From Syngnathus acus (lineage: Eukaryota; Chordata; Actinopteri; Syngnathiformes; Syngnathidae), in assembly GCF_901709675.1 (NCBI RefSeq), contig NC_051104.1, forward strand, positions 1,923,001 to 1,987,000: 64,000 bases of DNA. The letters are read 5' to 3'. Of this stretch, positions 18,970 to 31,532 are shown in pieces. Under the pieces are notes generated by a model that was given only the letters and a program-made list of their open reading frames with translations, searched no databases and was not told the DNA's origin. The stretch's first letter is position 1; the number at the start of each line of letters is the position of its first letter. A program made the position numbers and the translations under genes.

Positions 18970-19265
18970 AACACTGAAACGTTAAAGCGCTAAAATGTGA
19001 CAATGGAAATCATTGAAACACTTAAATGCTAAAATGTTAGAACCTTAAAAGACTAAAACATTAAAACGCTAAAACATTCAACGTTCAAATGCTAAAATGT
19101 TACAACGTAAAATGTTAGATGGCAAAAAGTCAAAACACTAAAATGTCCAAATTAAAATGCAAACAATACAAACCTAAAATGTTAAAATTTCCAACATCAA
19201 ATAGCTAAAATGTTAAAAACTAAAATGTCAAAAGACTAATACATTAAATCGCTAAAATTTAACAC
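18970..19265 (+). repeat. Degenerate AT-rich tandem repeat array
   Basis: Some 300 bp of loosely repeated 10-20-nt words built on CTAAAATGTTAAAA, with variants such as GCTAAAACATTCAA and TTAAAACGCTAAAAC. The unit is too decayed to give a strict period. Confidence 0.65.
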
Positions 19266-20140
19266 GTAGCTTTTACACTACAATGCCAAATGTTATCAGC
19301 TGATGTACAACAAAGGCCGACCAAAAGTCACACGTTTTCACCCTAAGGTCAATACTTAGCTCCATCTTATCACCGTGAGCCGCTCAAATCATCAACAAAG
19401 TGTTTAAGCCTGACTTGGCTGCATTTGGAAAACATTTCTCAATCAAGAGTTTCATTGAAGCAACTCAACTCTGGTTAGCATCAGCTCGCGTTAGCGCAAA
19501 GCCTTCGATTCACAGCGCTACGCTAGATGGCGTGTAGCGCTAAGCCGACATTTGTGCTCATGTCCTAAAAAGGGGTGCGGAAGTGACATCATGCAAGTCA
19601 AAGACACTCACTTCCTGTCTGCGCCTTAAACAAACTTTGGCTGTGGTGGGACTCAACAAATGTCCCCTTTCTCTTTTTGATGACGCCATTCGGATCATTT
19701 ATCATTCCCGACTCCACAGTCGAAAGATATGCTACTCCCTGAAACCTGAAATGTGCATTTTAACACGATGTGGGCCAGTATACTATGGAGTCTAGGAAAG
19801 GATTCCCAACACAGCCAAAGAGGTTGGGAAAAAAAGCTAGCTCGCAAGTTAGCAAGCTAGCCGTTAAGCCTTGCAAGCCATATTGCTGGGGACCAATTTG
19901 GTGTGCTGCGCGTGTTCAAGTTGCGTCCGCCCGACGTCCACGCGAGCGCCAAAATCCCTTTAGCGTGTCATCCACATATCCTCAAAGGTTTGGTCAGAGT
20001 GGCATCAAAGCGTCATGGTGGGCTTGTGACGGGACGAAGTGCCTGGAAGGCAAAATCGAGGGACAACACAAGCCTGTGCGTTCCCGGTGGGTTGTTGCTG
20101 TTGTTTTCTTTTGTTTATTGGGGGATGAGGGGGGTCTTTC

Positions 20141-23100
20141 TTAAAGGGCCAGCAGCCAGGTGAGCAGGCCGGGCAGTGCCGCCAGGAACGCCCCCCCCAG
20201 GCCACTGGCCATGCCCCACCTTGGGGCGGCGCCATTTCCCCCACTGCAAAGTTCAAACAAACTCCCGCGAAAATCCAGACTGCGAGATTCCTTCTTGAGT
20301 TTCTCCCAAAGGTCGTTAGCGCCTTCCTGGCAGTCGGACAGCGCCGTGCTGGCGCAAGAATGGAAGTCGTCCCAGTAGCTGGCGGGAAACAACAACAACA
20401 AACGTTACACATTTCGTTGTGAGATTCAAGTTGGAATCTAACAACAAAAGTCGTATTTCCATAAACGGGGAGAAAAAAATTCTTGTCTGGCTATTATTTT
20501 CTTCTAATGAGGGCTGTACCTCCGCCCACTGGCCACCATGTGATCAATGAGGCGTGCAAGGACACATCCATAATGTGCCTTTTGACCCGTGTTCACGCTA
20601 CCAATTAGCGTGTGTGTGGCGAGGAGGCGTGTTGACCGGCCCCACCTGCCACGCCCCCTCCCTGCTGTGATAAAGCTGTCGCTCAATGAAATCAGTGCGT
20701 GTGTGTGCGTGCACCATCTGGAGTGGGCGTGTTGCCCTCATGAAAGTGTGTTTAAGTGTGGCGGAGGACACAAAACTCCGCCGTCACGCATGTCTTGGAC
20801 AAACATTTAGCTTTTGAAGCCCCGGGGGGCGGAGTTAATCTCCAAGGCCAATTAGCCACGTTGCTGAACGACGTCAAGCATCCCGTTTACAAAGGTCAAG
20901 CAAAACAGTTTTTTTTTTTTTTCTGACGGATGTCACGGACCGCATTTGAAACGACGGGGTGATTTTCAACCAATTTTGCTATGCTTCATTGATTCATGGA
21001 ACGCTATTGGCCAAATAACGTGATGACTAAAAGAAGTGGCGTGTTTGCTGTCACTAAAGATGGCGTGGGTGCGTGCGTGCGTCATACGTGCAGATCTTGT
21101 GTAGGTTCTGCTGGTCATCGAGGTCGGCGGGGTAGTTGGCCATGTTGTCTCCCAGCTGCAGCAAACAGTCCGAAAAGCCTTTGAAGACAGCGTCACAGTG
21201 GGCGGAGCTTACCAGCACCGACTGCAGCAGCCACACTGAGCCAAAGCACAAGCAGCGCACCACGGTTAAACCGCGCGGGGCCCACAATCCAATTCATCAT
21301 CGCAGCAAAATGCGAGGCGACGCATCACATAAATGACACGTCACACGAGCCAAGACGGCGGCGCCTCTCCAACACCTGGCAGACGCTTCGAAACACTACT
21401 CACGCCTCAACTAATGACGTCATCGTCTGGCCATCGCACCGTGCACGACTTCTTTCGGGGTCCTGTTCATCCGAACGTTCACACGCATTTTGCATAGTGT
21501 AGATATTTTTTTTCCTGCTGTCACTAACGAGACTAACTGCCAAACTCAAAGACATGGATGGTCTATTTATTTTAATGGTCATCTGTAAATCTCTGCTTTG
21601 GACTATGGCTGACGTGCAGCGTGCGACGGTGGCGGCGAGGGCAAGCGCTCCCTGGACGAGGTCACCCACGCGTACACACACTTGCCACAGCTCAGCACAT
21701 TTCACGCAAGTTGAATTTGGCAAACATGATGAGCGAGGATGGCTTGGGAATTGGGACCCTTTTCACCCTTTGGCGGCTTTTGATTCTTGTCATTTTAAAC
21801 CGATTTCATGACGTCATGGTATTTAGATGCTGGCTGACTTCATCCATTCATCTCGACTGAAATATTCGATTGATGAAGACAAGGACTGTTAAGCTGAAGC
21901 AACTGGCAAAAATGAAAAGGCTTCTTTATGAGTCACGCAATTGGGAAATTAGCTATTTCGAACGCAAATCGGAAGACGTGGGGTTTTTCCCTCTCATTGA
22001 ATGAATACATGAATGAGAAACAGGTGACGTCACATTACAGTTACCTTTCTACATTGAAATACAATCCTTCACATAAACTAATATTTCATGTTCATACCAT
22101 TTTTTTCCATTTAACAAAAAAAAACATTTTTTTCTTCCATTAACACGACAAACGTCATAAATGCCCACACACGATTTTATCCACTCTGAATTGATCATTG
22201 CTTTTCTTTCGCTTTTTCTTTTGCTTATTTTGCGTGCAGGTCTTGCAAGTCTTCATTCGTTCCTATACCTGTCACGCGCACACGCACGCACACACTCGCA
22301 CTTTCCTGCAGTGCAGAAAAGCAGCGTGCTGAATGCGTTCGACACACCCACCACACACACACGCGCACACGCACACACGTACACGCGCACACACGCGCCG
22401 AAGAAAAAGGACGTGTTTTCCCACTCACAAATGCAGTAATAATAATAATAATAATAATAATTTGCTGTCTTTATACAATACAAAAAGAATAATGTTAATA
22501 ATAATGAGACAAGAATAGCTATAGAAAGACGGGGGAGTGCGCGCGATCACGAGCTTTATAGAAAAAAGCGTTCACACGCACGCGCAGACCACACACTTAT
22601 GCAATAATCAAAGCAAGAACATTCGCAAGATGTGGGGAGAAAATTATAATGAATGCTGCAGTCCAAATATTAGACGGAGCCTGCTCTGCCCGTGCACCCG
22701 CGCTCTGCAGGAAGGCGCGTGCACGGCTACAAATGACATCATCATTATTCTGTCTATTTTTTCATCATTCCTTTTTTTTTTTTTTTTTAGGCAGAACAAC
22801 AAAACGTGAGCATTCAATTTTTCGCGACTATTCTTCATTTTGGGACAACTGGGCGCGGCCTCGGCGCTGAGCGCAAAATCGAACAAGCAAACACACCCGC
22901 GTAAAAGGCCACTTTGGTACAAATAAAGAAGGAAGAGGAAGAAAAAGAGGAGGAGGAGAAGGAGAAAGATGGGAAGGGGGTGGGGATCCCCCTTGTCACA
23001 CTCACACACTCACGTTAACACACATTCACTCACACACTGTAGTGCTCACGTGCCACAAATGAAATCGAATCATGACATGAATTATAATGAAAAAAAAATC

Positions 23101-23307
23101 TCTTTCGTCAGGGAAAATCACAATTAAATGGACTCGTGCACTTTCCGCCACAAGTCACGTGTGACTACAAGGTGACCATCTTAAAACTAATCGCAAAGAT
23201 AACAACCGTCGCTTAATATTAATCATAAAGACGATGAGGCTCACAAAAATGTCGTTTCGCAACTCACCAAAGTGAAGCGCCAGCACGAGCAGCAGGCTTC
23301 CCGCCAT
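20141..23307 (-). CDS. nrn1: Neuritin, GPI-anchored neurite-outgrowth factor (3 exons)
   Basis: Secreted, GPI-linked neuronal protein that promotes neurite growth and synapse maturation. Minus-strand exons: 23268-23307 (ATG 23305-23307), 21088-21235, 20141-20378 (stop TAA 20141-20143); 141 residues, against 142 in human. Residues 1 to about 25 ([13 protein letters not shown] onward) are a signal peptide split by intron 1. The mature core reads [20 protein letters not shown], then [23 protein letters not shown] and GSLFELC, with the conserved cysteines. The C-terminus is hydrophobic ([14 protein letters not shown]), as expected of a GPI-attachment signal. The signal-peptide residues differ from mammalian NRN1 while the core is close. 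Fish carry several neuritin paralogues (nrn1a/b); position next to f13a1 and fars2 supports an nrn1 orthologue, but I cannot say which copy. Confidence 0.92.
22437..22461 (+). repeat. (AAT)n microsatellite in nrn1 intron 1
   Basis: Seven to eight uninterrupted TAA units, flanked on the left by CA/CG-rich simple sequence (22330-22400). Confidence 0.85.
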
Positions 23308-24093
23308 CCTCGGTGGACGCGCACGCACGCACGCACGCATCCACGAACGAACTGACGCCGCAGAGGAGGCGCGCATTCCCGCAAAGTCACACGCACGCAT
23401 GCACGCACGCACACGCTCCTCCTCCTCCGTGGCGGGAAAAGAGAGAGAGAGAAAGGGGGGAACTCCTCCTCCTCATCATCATCCTCGTCATTGGAGAGTC
23501 TCCATTCCATTCACTTTTTTCTTTCTTTGCAACATGTCGTCACGTGGCGCTGAAAAAAGGCCTTCATTTGAACATGACGTGATTGGGGGGTGCGTCATTT
23601 CAATTCGCCGCATTTCCATCATGCGTCATGTCACGATTATTATTCTCTTTATGATGATTATTGTTACACAACAAAAATAATATCAAACAGAATATAAAAA
23701 AATGTATTCGGGGAAATGAACTGGACTTTTTTCAAACAATCTTCTTTCATCGTAGATATTTTGCCTCTTTCCACCCCTTCAAATTGTACATTTTTCTTTA
23801 CTACTTTTTTCCACTTTTGTGTTAGCTGAAGAATGAAAATTCAATCAAATCCAAATTTTTCAAATGAGGAAGTGTAATGGGTCATTATTATTTTTAGGGT
23901 TATGCCACTGACCACATTTTATTGTCTCAGCAGCTAAAATATTTTTAAATTGTACATCGACATATGACATTAAAAATGACTTTCAAACATCCCACACACA
24001 CATATATCCGATCCATGGCATATGATTATTATAGACATACAACTATGAAGCCTTCCAGGGCCTGTGCCTCTGTTCACCTCGAAGGGGGTGTAT

Positions 24094-24108
24094 AGCGCCC
24101 TCTGGTGG
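24094..24108 (-). promoter_or_regulatory. Perfect CTCF consensus between nrn1 and f13a1
   Basis: The reverse complement reads CCACCAGAGGGCGCT, matching all 15 positions of CCASYAGRKGGCRSY. It lies about 800 bp from the nrn1 ATG and 1.1 kb from f13a1, between two genes of very different expression. Confidence 0.65.
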
Positions 24109-24660
24109 CGCTAAAGTAAGACGCATAAGCTGAAGTGAAGCATCCTGATAAAATCTCATAGTTTGGCTTCTGGCATGTTTTGTTGTTGTTCGTGAGGCCT
24201 GTTCATTCATATCAATAATTTTTTCACTACAAACTCCCGATGTTCATGTGATTCTGGAAGAATTTTCTGGAAGGATGGTCCATGTTTGTGGTGACCTGCC
24301 TGCGGGTCGTCATGGACCTCACTTTGTGACCTCTGCTTGACATCTTCGTGACACTCAGCTTCATCAGGTGTTGTTGTGCTGACTGAGCATCCAAAAGGCT
24401 TTTCTGCTTTTTCTTTTTGTCTGTTCATGGTGACCTTCCACTTCCTTCCTCAACTTTCTTCAGTCAAGATTTTCACTTCTAGTTCAAGGCAAGTTTTTCC
24501 TCTATTTGACATCTTCATCATGGTGAAAAATAATATTTCTTTACAATTACTGCTAATGTCAGTAGTTTTTTGCCAAAATGTGCCCTGAAGTCACATCTGA
24601 ACTTTGTGGCTCTTCTGCAAATGGTTGGGGTACTCACTTGAGCTCAGCCACAACGTATGA

Positions 24661-24835
24661 GCTCAGTGGCCTTGTGGTATGAGTGTCCGCTCTGAGACTG
24701 GGAGGTCGTGGGTTCGATACCCGGCTGAGTCATACCAAAAGACTATAAAATGGAACCCGATGCCTCCCTGCTTCACACTCAGCATTAAGGGTTGGATTGG
24801 GGATGTTGTGAGGAGCTGCGCCCCACAGTCATTAT
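24661..24835 (+). mobile_element. tRNA-derived SINE (teleost type)
   Basis: The tRNA-like head has A-box-like TGGTATGAGTG and B-box-like GGTTCGATACC, followed by the body words GAGTCATACCAAAAGACTAT and CTTCACACTCAGCATTAAGG, which are common to a widespread fish SINE family. The 3' part is missing. Confidence 0.7.
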
Positions 24836-25215
24836 TAGCAATGTATAGCTTCTACTGTGGAAGCTCGTCTGAGGACGACCTAACTAACAACATGCTACGT
24901 TTGCAGAGTCCACATTCCGAAGAACCCGGACCGGCAGAACAGCGAGGCAGACACGCTACCCACTTGTGCACCATGCCACCCCGGGCCAACGTGCTTCTTG
25001 GACCGTCTGACAAAACAGGAAGTTGCTCACTTGAACATGTCACACTGACCTCCGCGCGGGACGCTCAAGGTCACAGGAAGTGAGACTATTTGGAAAGAAG
25101 GAAGTCACTAGGCTTTTTAAAGGAGCTTCAAGATGCTGTTGTCACAACCGGACTTTTGAGCTGGTGTCTGTTTTTGCTCAGCTTGTCTTCCATCTTCTTT
25201 GCTTCTTCGGCCAGT

Positions 25216-28200
25216 ATGAATACGAGGGGGCGCTACAACGAGGCGGTGAGTATGAGGCCCGTGCTTCAAAAGCAATTCTAACTTAGCACGCAGAAAGAAA
25301 AACCAAAATGTCCCCGCAGCCGTCCACCAACAACCTGGGGAACAATGGAGATGATTTCCCCGTATTCGAACCTTTTAATGAGGACCAAGTGGAATTTGAC
25401 GACGAGCTGGACCCGCGAGGGCGGGGAGGGGCGCTGAGTGTGGAGGACGTCAACATGTGCAAGGAGATCAACATGCCCAAGCATCGAACCCAAGCTTATG
25501 ACACCCAGCACCTGGTGATCCGCCGGGGACAGGAGTTCCTCCTGCACATCACTTTTTCTCGACCGGTCACGCCCAGGGACCAGTTCCAGCTGGAGTTCCT
25601 GATCGGTGCGTTTCCATGTCGACCGCTTCAATTTGTTGAAGGGTAAGACGTGAGACCCATCGTGAGTTCCTCTGTCTTCAGGTTCCAAGCCCTCCATCCC
25701 TCGGCGCACCCTGGAGAGGGTGACGTTCGGCACGCGGCGGCGGGGTCGCTGGCCAGGTCGCATCGTGGACTCCCAGGGCTCGTGGCTGCTGTTGGGAATC
25801 ACCCCACAAGCCGACACCATCGTGGGGAAGTTCCGAATGTATGTCACCATCGTGTCCAGAAGAGGCTTGCAGCGCACCAAGAGGAACCCGGCCACCGACT
25901 GTTACATCCTCTTCAACTGCTGGAATAGCGGTGGGTTAGCTAGTTGCTAGCTGCCTTCCTCCTTCTTGGACGCTTGACCTCGTCTTTGTCCGCCCGCAGA
26001 GGATTCCGTGTATTATCCGGACGAGCAAGGACGGCTGGAGTACGTTCTCAACGACACCGGCGCCATCTACATGGGTTCCAAGGACACTTTGCTCAGTCGC
26101 GACTGGGTCTATGGACAGGTGCGTTAGTAAATTGGCTAATATGCTCATAAGCTAACTAACAACATTTGGCATGTCTTTGCAGTTTGAACGGGGCATCTTG
26201 GATGCGTGCATTTACATCCTGGACGCCTGCCGCATGCCCATCCGTAACCGTGGCGACGCCATCAGAATGGTCCGGTTGGGTTCTGCTTTGGTGAGCTCCG
26301 ACATGTCTTCACATGGCTTCTCGCCTTGTGTGGCTTAACCTATTGAGGTGTGTGTTTGACCTTCCCTATGGCAGATTAACTCTCAGGATGAAAACGGCGT
26401 CGTGATGGGCAACTGGAGTGAGAACTTTTCTGGAGGCACAGCGCCCACCCTGTGGACGGGCAGCGTGAATATCCTGTTGCAGTACGCCAACACGGGGAGT
26501 CCCGTGCGCTACGGCCAGTGCTGGGTTTTCGCCGGAGTCTTCAACACATGTAAGAGCAACTGCCAGAGGGAGACCCTCCTTGATGCTCCCTCCATCTGTC
26601 GCCACGGTAACGCCCACTGTGGCAATGACAATAATGGCTCCTTTTGCAGTCCTGCGCTGCCTGGGCATCCCGGCCAGAATCATCTCCAACTTCAACTCGG
26701 CCCACGACAACAACGGCAACCTGAAAGTCGAGCTGATCTTCAAGGCCGATGGATCGGCGGACGAGCGCAACACGCAGGACTCCATCTGGTACCACGTGGC
26801 GACAGCGAGAGGCAACCATTTTACTCCCGAACTGACTGAAAAAACGGGCAATGTCTGTGCAGGAACTACCATTGCTGGAACGAGGTCTACATGAAGCGGC
26901 CCGACTTGCCCCCCCGACTGAGCGGCTGGCAGGTGGTGGACGCCACCCCCCAAGAGACCAGCGACGGTAGGTTGGCGGTGGTGATGTCATGTGACCCGCT
27001 GGATTTTTGCGACAACACGGTACTCGTTTCAAAGTGGAAGCTGAAGACCTGAGTCTCCCTTGTGACATCAGGTCTCTACCGCTGTGGCCCCGCCTCTGTG
27101 ATCGCCATCAAGGAGGGTATTGTGGCCCACTCCTACGATGGACCCTTCGTTTTTGCTGAGGTCAGCCGTCAAGTCCGGCCGCAGCGCTTCTGGTGTCTTT
27201 GGGTGGTTGACGTCAGCGTGTTGCCCCCCCCCTCCCTTGCAGGTGAACAGCGACGTCGTCTACTTGACCCACGACAAAAACAGCAACGTCATTTCCACCT
27301 ACGTGGACAAGAGGCTGGTGGGAACAGGACTCTTCACCAAGCACATCTTGGTGGACGCCCCCGACGACGTCACGGCCACGTACAAGTACCCCGAAGGTGA
27401 CGACCCCTGATTCCGGCCCAGCCGGCCTCATGGGCTTTGCTCAAGCACGTGCATGTGTAGGGAGTCCTGATGAGAAGAAGGCCATGGTAACTGCCCAGGG
27501 CTTCGGTTTGCAGCGAGACGACGTTCCACCAGACACCGATTCTCTACTCAAATGCACGCTCTCCGTCGAAAAGGTCTTCGTGCCTTGCGCAAATGTGTGT
27601 CTTGAGGTGAGCTCCCCTATAACATGTCTTCCTCCGTCAGGCGGAGCTGGGCAAGGACGTGGACCTAGTGGTGGAGATCCAGAACAACAGCGACACGGTC
27701 CAAATGGCCAAAGCCCTGGTGACGTCCAGCGTCATCTTCTACACGGGCGTGCTGTCCAATCGTTTCAAAGATGAGCTCGTCGAGGTCACCGTGCCACCCA
27801 ACATGAGTGAGTCTGACTAACGTGGACTGTGCCTCGTGGATGAAGGTACGTTTCGATACGCTAAAGCTGACTCGCTTCCGTCCAGCCGAGCGCGTGGTGT
27901 TGAAGATCAAGGCTCAGGATTACCTGAAGAACCTGGGCTTCCAGCGCTTCCTGGCCTTCACACTGGTGGGTCGCGAGGACACCATGTACCTGAACGTGTT
28001 GAAGGTGGTCTACCTCCAGGGCCCCAAACTCCAGCTGGAGGTAACGCACGACGTCACGGCAAGGTGAGACAGGACTGCAAGTTGATGGCGGTGTGGCGTC
28101 GCCCCGCAGGTGAGCGGAGTCCAAGCGGTTGGACAGGACATGTTTGTCACCGTCTCCTTCGTCAACACCTTCAACTTCCCTCTCTACAACGTCACCTTGG

Positions 28201-28613
28201 GCATGGAGGGCCCCCGAGTCATGCCCAATAGGAAACGTTTCTACAAGTACGCGCATCTGCTCCCGTGCTGCCCGCTTCGCTCTTCATGTATGTTTATGTG
28301 TGCGTGTGTTTGTGTGTGTTTCAGCATCATCCAACCTCAAGGTTCCTTCAACTGGAAGGAGTCCTTCATCCCGAAAGTAAGCGGAATGCGCACCCTGGTG
28401 GCCGTCATGTCCTGCGGCAATCTGTGTGAGGTAAAGAAAAGCCCAATGATATTCTTCTTTTAGTTGCTTTCGTTTTTTTTTCTTCTACTTGATACAAAAA
28501 AGCTTTGTTGTTTTATAGCCTATTTTCCTTTTTTTTTATTGCAGATTTGGGGAAAGATTAATTTCACAGTTGAAGAGAAGCTTGACGATGAACATGCGCC
28601 CACCTCATTTTGA
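25216..28613 (+). CDS. f13a1: Coagulation factor XIII A chain, transglutaminase (16 exons)
   Basis: Thrombin-activated transglutaminase that crosslinks fibrin. Exons: 25216-25245, 25320-25605, 25682-25930, 26000-26118, 26183-26290, 26375-26549, 26650-26788, 26863-26966, 27072-27160, 27243-27396, 27461-27606, 27641-27806, 27886-28040, 28110-28246, 28325-28430, 28545-28613; 743 residues (732 if exon 11 ends at 27573). There is no signal peptide, as in mammals. The activation peptide ends at DPR-G (R43), matching the thrombin site. Catalytic Cys lies in [11 protein letters not shown], His in NYHCWNEVY and Asp in [10 protein letters not shown]. An N-terminal beta-sandwich precedes the core and two C-terminal beta-barrels follow it. 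An alternative start at 25308 would skip exon 1; I prefer 25216 because the spliced junction (NEA-PSTNN) matches mammalian spacing. Phases agree at every junction. Confidence 0.95.
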
Positions 28614-28979
28614 GATAGACACAAACGACAGGTCCCACGCTGGCTTCTCCCGCACGCTTTTTGCAATCGCCAATAATCGGAATGATATTGGAAAAATTGT
28701 GACAGTAAATCTGTTCTTTAATCAAAGTTGCAACATGATGACAAAAACTAGTCTGACAAAATTTTGACTGCAGTTGAGTACAACCGAACATTTTCACTAA
28801 GAATTCAAAAGATTATATCCTAAGAAGTTGATTTTTTTTTTGTGTTGACAAAACTAGCCTTTTTTCAATTCGGTCCTTATCGCCTCGAGAAAACCTGGAC
28901 GAAAAATGCCTCCACAAACCAAGTGATTGTTTCTCTCTTCAACCAATTTCTGCTCTAATGCATTTCTTGCTCATCTAAC

Positions 28980-28985
28980 AATAAA
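28980..28985 (+). terminator. Candidate polyadenylation signal of f13a1
   Basis: AATAAA about 370 bases after the f13a1 stop, with a T-rich stretch some 40 nt downstream. Confidence 0.4.
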
Positions 28986-29993
28986 GCAAAGTCAAAAGCA
29001 TCATCATGAACTTGTTCTTTTGAGAGTACTGCTTTTGTTCAGTCAAGATTCGCATCTCACTTTTGAACAAAACTCTTTGGATTGCGTGGACGTCCATTTG
29101 ACACTCTTCTTACATAAACCACACAAACACAAAAAGACAAGCTATGCAGTTCACATAGCGGCTATGTGACCACATATTGCAGGTCCTATTCTTACCACTA
29201 GGGGTCACGATAGTCATTTCTTCGCCAATGTTTGCGTGTTTATGGAAGTTTGTGATTTTTTTAATCGAATTAAAGTATTACAGCGTTAACTGACAATTGT
29301 TAATGTAAGCTCTATTATTTAGACTAAAGTTACTTATTCTCATTATGCTCATCGTCGAAGAGTAAAAAGTGATGTGGTCGTTTTGGATCGCGACAAAACG
29401 CCCCCTAGCGGCTGCACGTGTCACTACACGCAGCTGGCGTCATCCCAAGTAGTGATAGGTAATCTTTGTCCCGCTCCTGACAAGCGGAACGGAGCAAAGG
29501 TTCCAGCTGACGGACAGCTGGGGTAAAAGTGAAGACACACACGCTTGTGCATGGCGAACTGTTGCTTTTAGAACAGTACCAGAGTTGAGGGGCCGGCTGG
29601 CAGGCAAACAAGTGTTCATTGCAAATCATCCGTCACCTTTTGGAAACCGGTTTTGCAGGCCCTCCCCGCATCTGCAGCCGGTGGCGCGCGCTCAAGCTCG
29701 TCATCCCGACACTGCCAACAGGGGTCGCTGTCATCTGATCTCCCCGCTCCAATGGAAGCCGAGCAATTGGAGCAGGGGAGGAGGGCCGTGTCTTTCATTT
29801 TCACCTCTTTTGCAACCAGGCTACAATAGTTTCAACCCTTGTACTGCGCAAACACGCCACATACATGAAAAAAAATAAGAATACTTAAACTAATATAAGG
29901 CATTTTCAAACAAAAAAACTGGCAAACCCGTTTTAAAAACAAAGATGAATGAAGAAAAGGGTCAAAAAGATTTTTTTTTTTAAATCCTAAACA

Positions 29994-30150
29994 AAGGGTG
30001 CCTAAGTCCGGTCCTCAAGAGCCCCTATCCAGCCTCTTTTAGAGGATTCAAATCAGGATCATTATGAGGCTTTTTGCAAAGCTTGTTGATGAGCTGATCA
30101 TTTGAATCAGGTGCGTTGCTGGGGAGGGTAGCAAGAGGATGTCAGGAGCT
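29994..30150 (+). mobile_element. Decayed non-autonomous hAT-type element
   Basis: Starts AAGGGTGCCTAAGTCCGGTC, resembling the common fish terminus CAGGGGTGCCCAACTCCGGTCC. The interior has ATTCAAATCAGGATCATTAT and ATGAGCTGATCATTTGAATC, a known inverted core. The right terminus is missing. Confidence 0.55.
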
Positions 30151-31160
30151 CCCTCCTAGAGCTACTTGCGCATTTCCAGGCAGCGCTTCAACTGCATCAC
30201 TTTTTCACCCTCAAAAAGACAGAGCCCTCCAACTTCAAGGTGGCCGGGGGAGCCATTTCCAACAGCCCCGAACTCCTCCTGGCTGGGGTGCGAATGGATG
30301 AGTCCAGGCCGTTGCGGCCGATGCTTGGCTCCTCGGCAACATCTCCATGGCGACCGGCCAATAAATAACATCACACACTTTGTGGTGCTCGAGACGCACG
30401 CCACTCCTTCCACGACTTCACCTTGTTGTTCCAGGGGCCTCATGAGGGTGGGAGTGCGGTAGGAAATTGGGGCTCCCCCACTCCACATCATCAAACTTTA
30501 AACAATTTGTTTGTGGTCTTATCATTATTTGCTACTTTACAAAAAAATTGTGGGATACACTGAGGTCACTAAAGAGGTGATAACCACTGATCGCAGCACT
30601 GCAAAATGGCTGACTCACTATATCAGGCAACGATATCATTGGTAGGGAGTGATTTGGAACATAGCCTTAAACAAACTTTGACAAGTTCCACCTACCTCCA
30701 TCTTTGTCGCCATTGTCAGTAGAAGCCTGGCGGGTCCTGGAGGCCTTGAGGGAAGGCAGGAGAGAGCACATTTAAATTTAGCACACAGATACTTGGATTG
30801 CAAAACATGCATACTGCAGTTTATCCCAGAGCGCTGCCCCAGTGGCCAAACTGGGAAGTACACCTTCCATGATACTACGACCACTTAATTCTCTTTCAAA
30901 TTAGGCCACGAACACACGTAAGGATTTTTCCATTCTTCGAAGATTGTTTTTTTTTGTATTGGAGTCCTGACTTGAAGATTAAAAGTGAGATCATATTCAT
31001 ATTCTTAGAAGACATAAGCCATTTGTCGTCCTTGGTCGGAAAGGAAGGGGAACGGCCTGATTGTCTTTGTGTGTAGATCGGGTCTCAGTCAAGATTAGAA
31101 CACATTATATGACACAATTGAGTCATTTAAGAAGTGAGAAGAAGTTATGGGACACACTAA

Positions 31161-31532
31161 CATCCATCCATCCATCCATTATCTGTACCGCTTGTCCCCA
31201 CAGGGGTCGCGGGCGTGCTGGAGCCTATCCCAGCAGTCGTCGGGTAGTAGGCGGGGGACACCCTGAACTGGTTGCCAGCCAATCGCAGGGCACACAGAGA
31301 CGAACAACCATTCGCATTCGCACTCAGACCTAGGGACAATTTGGAGTGCTCAATCGGCCTACCAAGCATGTTTTTGGGATGTGGGAGGAAACCGGAGTGC
31401 CCGGAGAAAACCCACGCAGGCCCGGAGAGAACATGCAAACTCCACACAGGGAGGGCCGGAGGTGGAATAGAACCCGCACTCTCCTAACTGCGAGGCGGTC
31501 ATGCTAACCAGTGCACCACCGAGCCGCCCTGG
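31161..31532 (-). mobile_element. tRNA-headed SINE with (GGAT)n tail
   Basis: On the minus strand it begins GGCGGCTCGGTGGTGCACTG, with B-box-like GGTTCTATTCC, continues with words such as GGAGTTTGCATGTTCTCTCC and GGTTTCCTCCCACATCCC, and ends in GGATGGATGGATG. This is a near full-length copy of a very common teleost repeat. Confidence 0.75.

Larger units (their letters stand above)
15760..20140. other. Intergenic between fars2 and nrn1 (tail-to-tail)
   Basis: No gene recognised. It contains the 3' UTRs of fars2 (left) and nrn1 (right), a perfect RFX X-box palindrome at 16262-16275, a homeodomain-site-rich candidate conserved element near 17640-17790, a degenerate CTAAAATGTTAAAA array (18970-19265) and AT-rich DNA. 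Confidence 0.55.
23308..25215. other. Intergenic between nrn1 and f13a1 5' ends
   Basis: Divergent gene pair about 1.9 kb apart. Next to nrn1 is a G/C-rich promoter-like stretch with GCACGCAC and CTCCTC simple repeats. In the middle are a perfect CTCF consensus (24094-24108) and a tRNA-derived SINE (24661-24835). No additional gene was recognised. Confidence 0.6.

Noticed and set aside
25090-25245. Hydrophobic extension in frame before the f13a1 ATG that looks like a signal peptide
   Set aside because: The extension has no ATG (it opens at TTG), and factor XIII A is known to lack a signal peptide. Probably 5' UTR.
25308-25319. ATG at 25308 as the f13a1 start
   Set aside because: It is only 12 nt before a good acceptor (CCCCGCAG). 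The spliced alternative from exon 25216-25245 matches mammalian length and sequence better, though use of both cannot be excluded.
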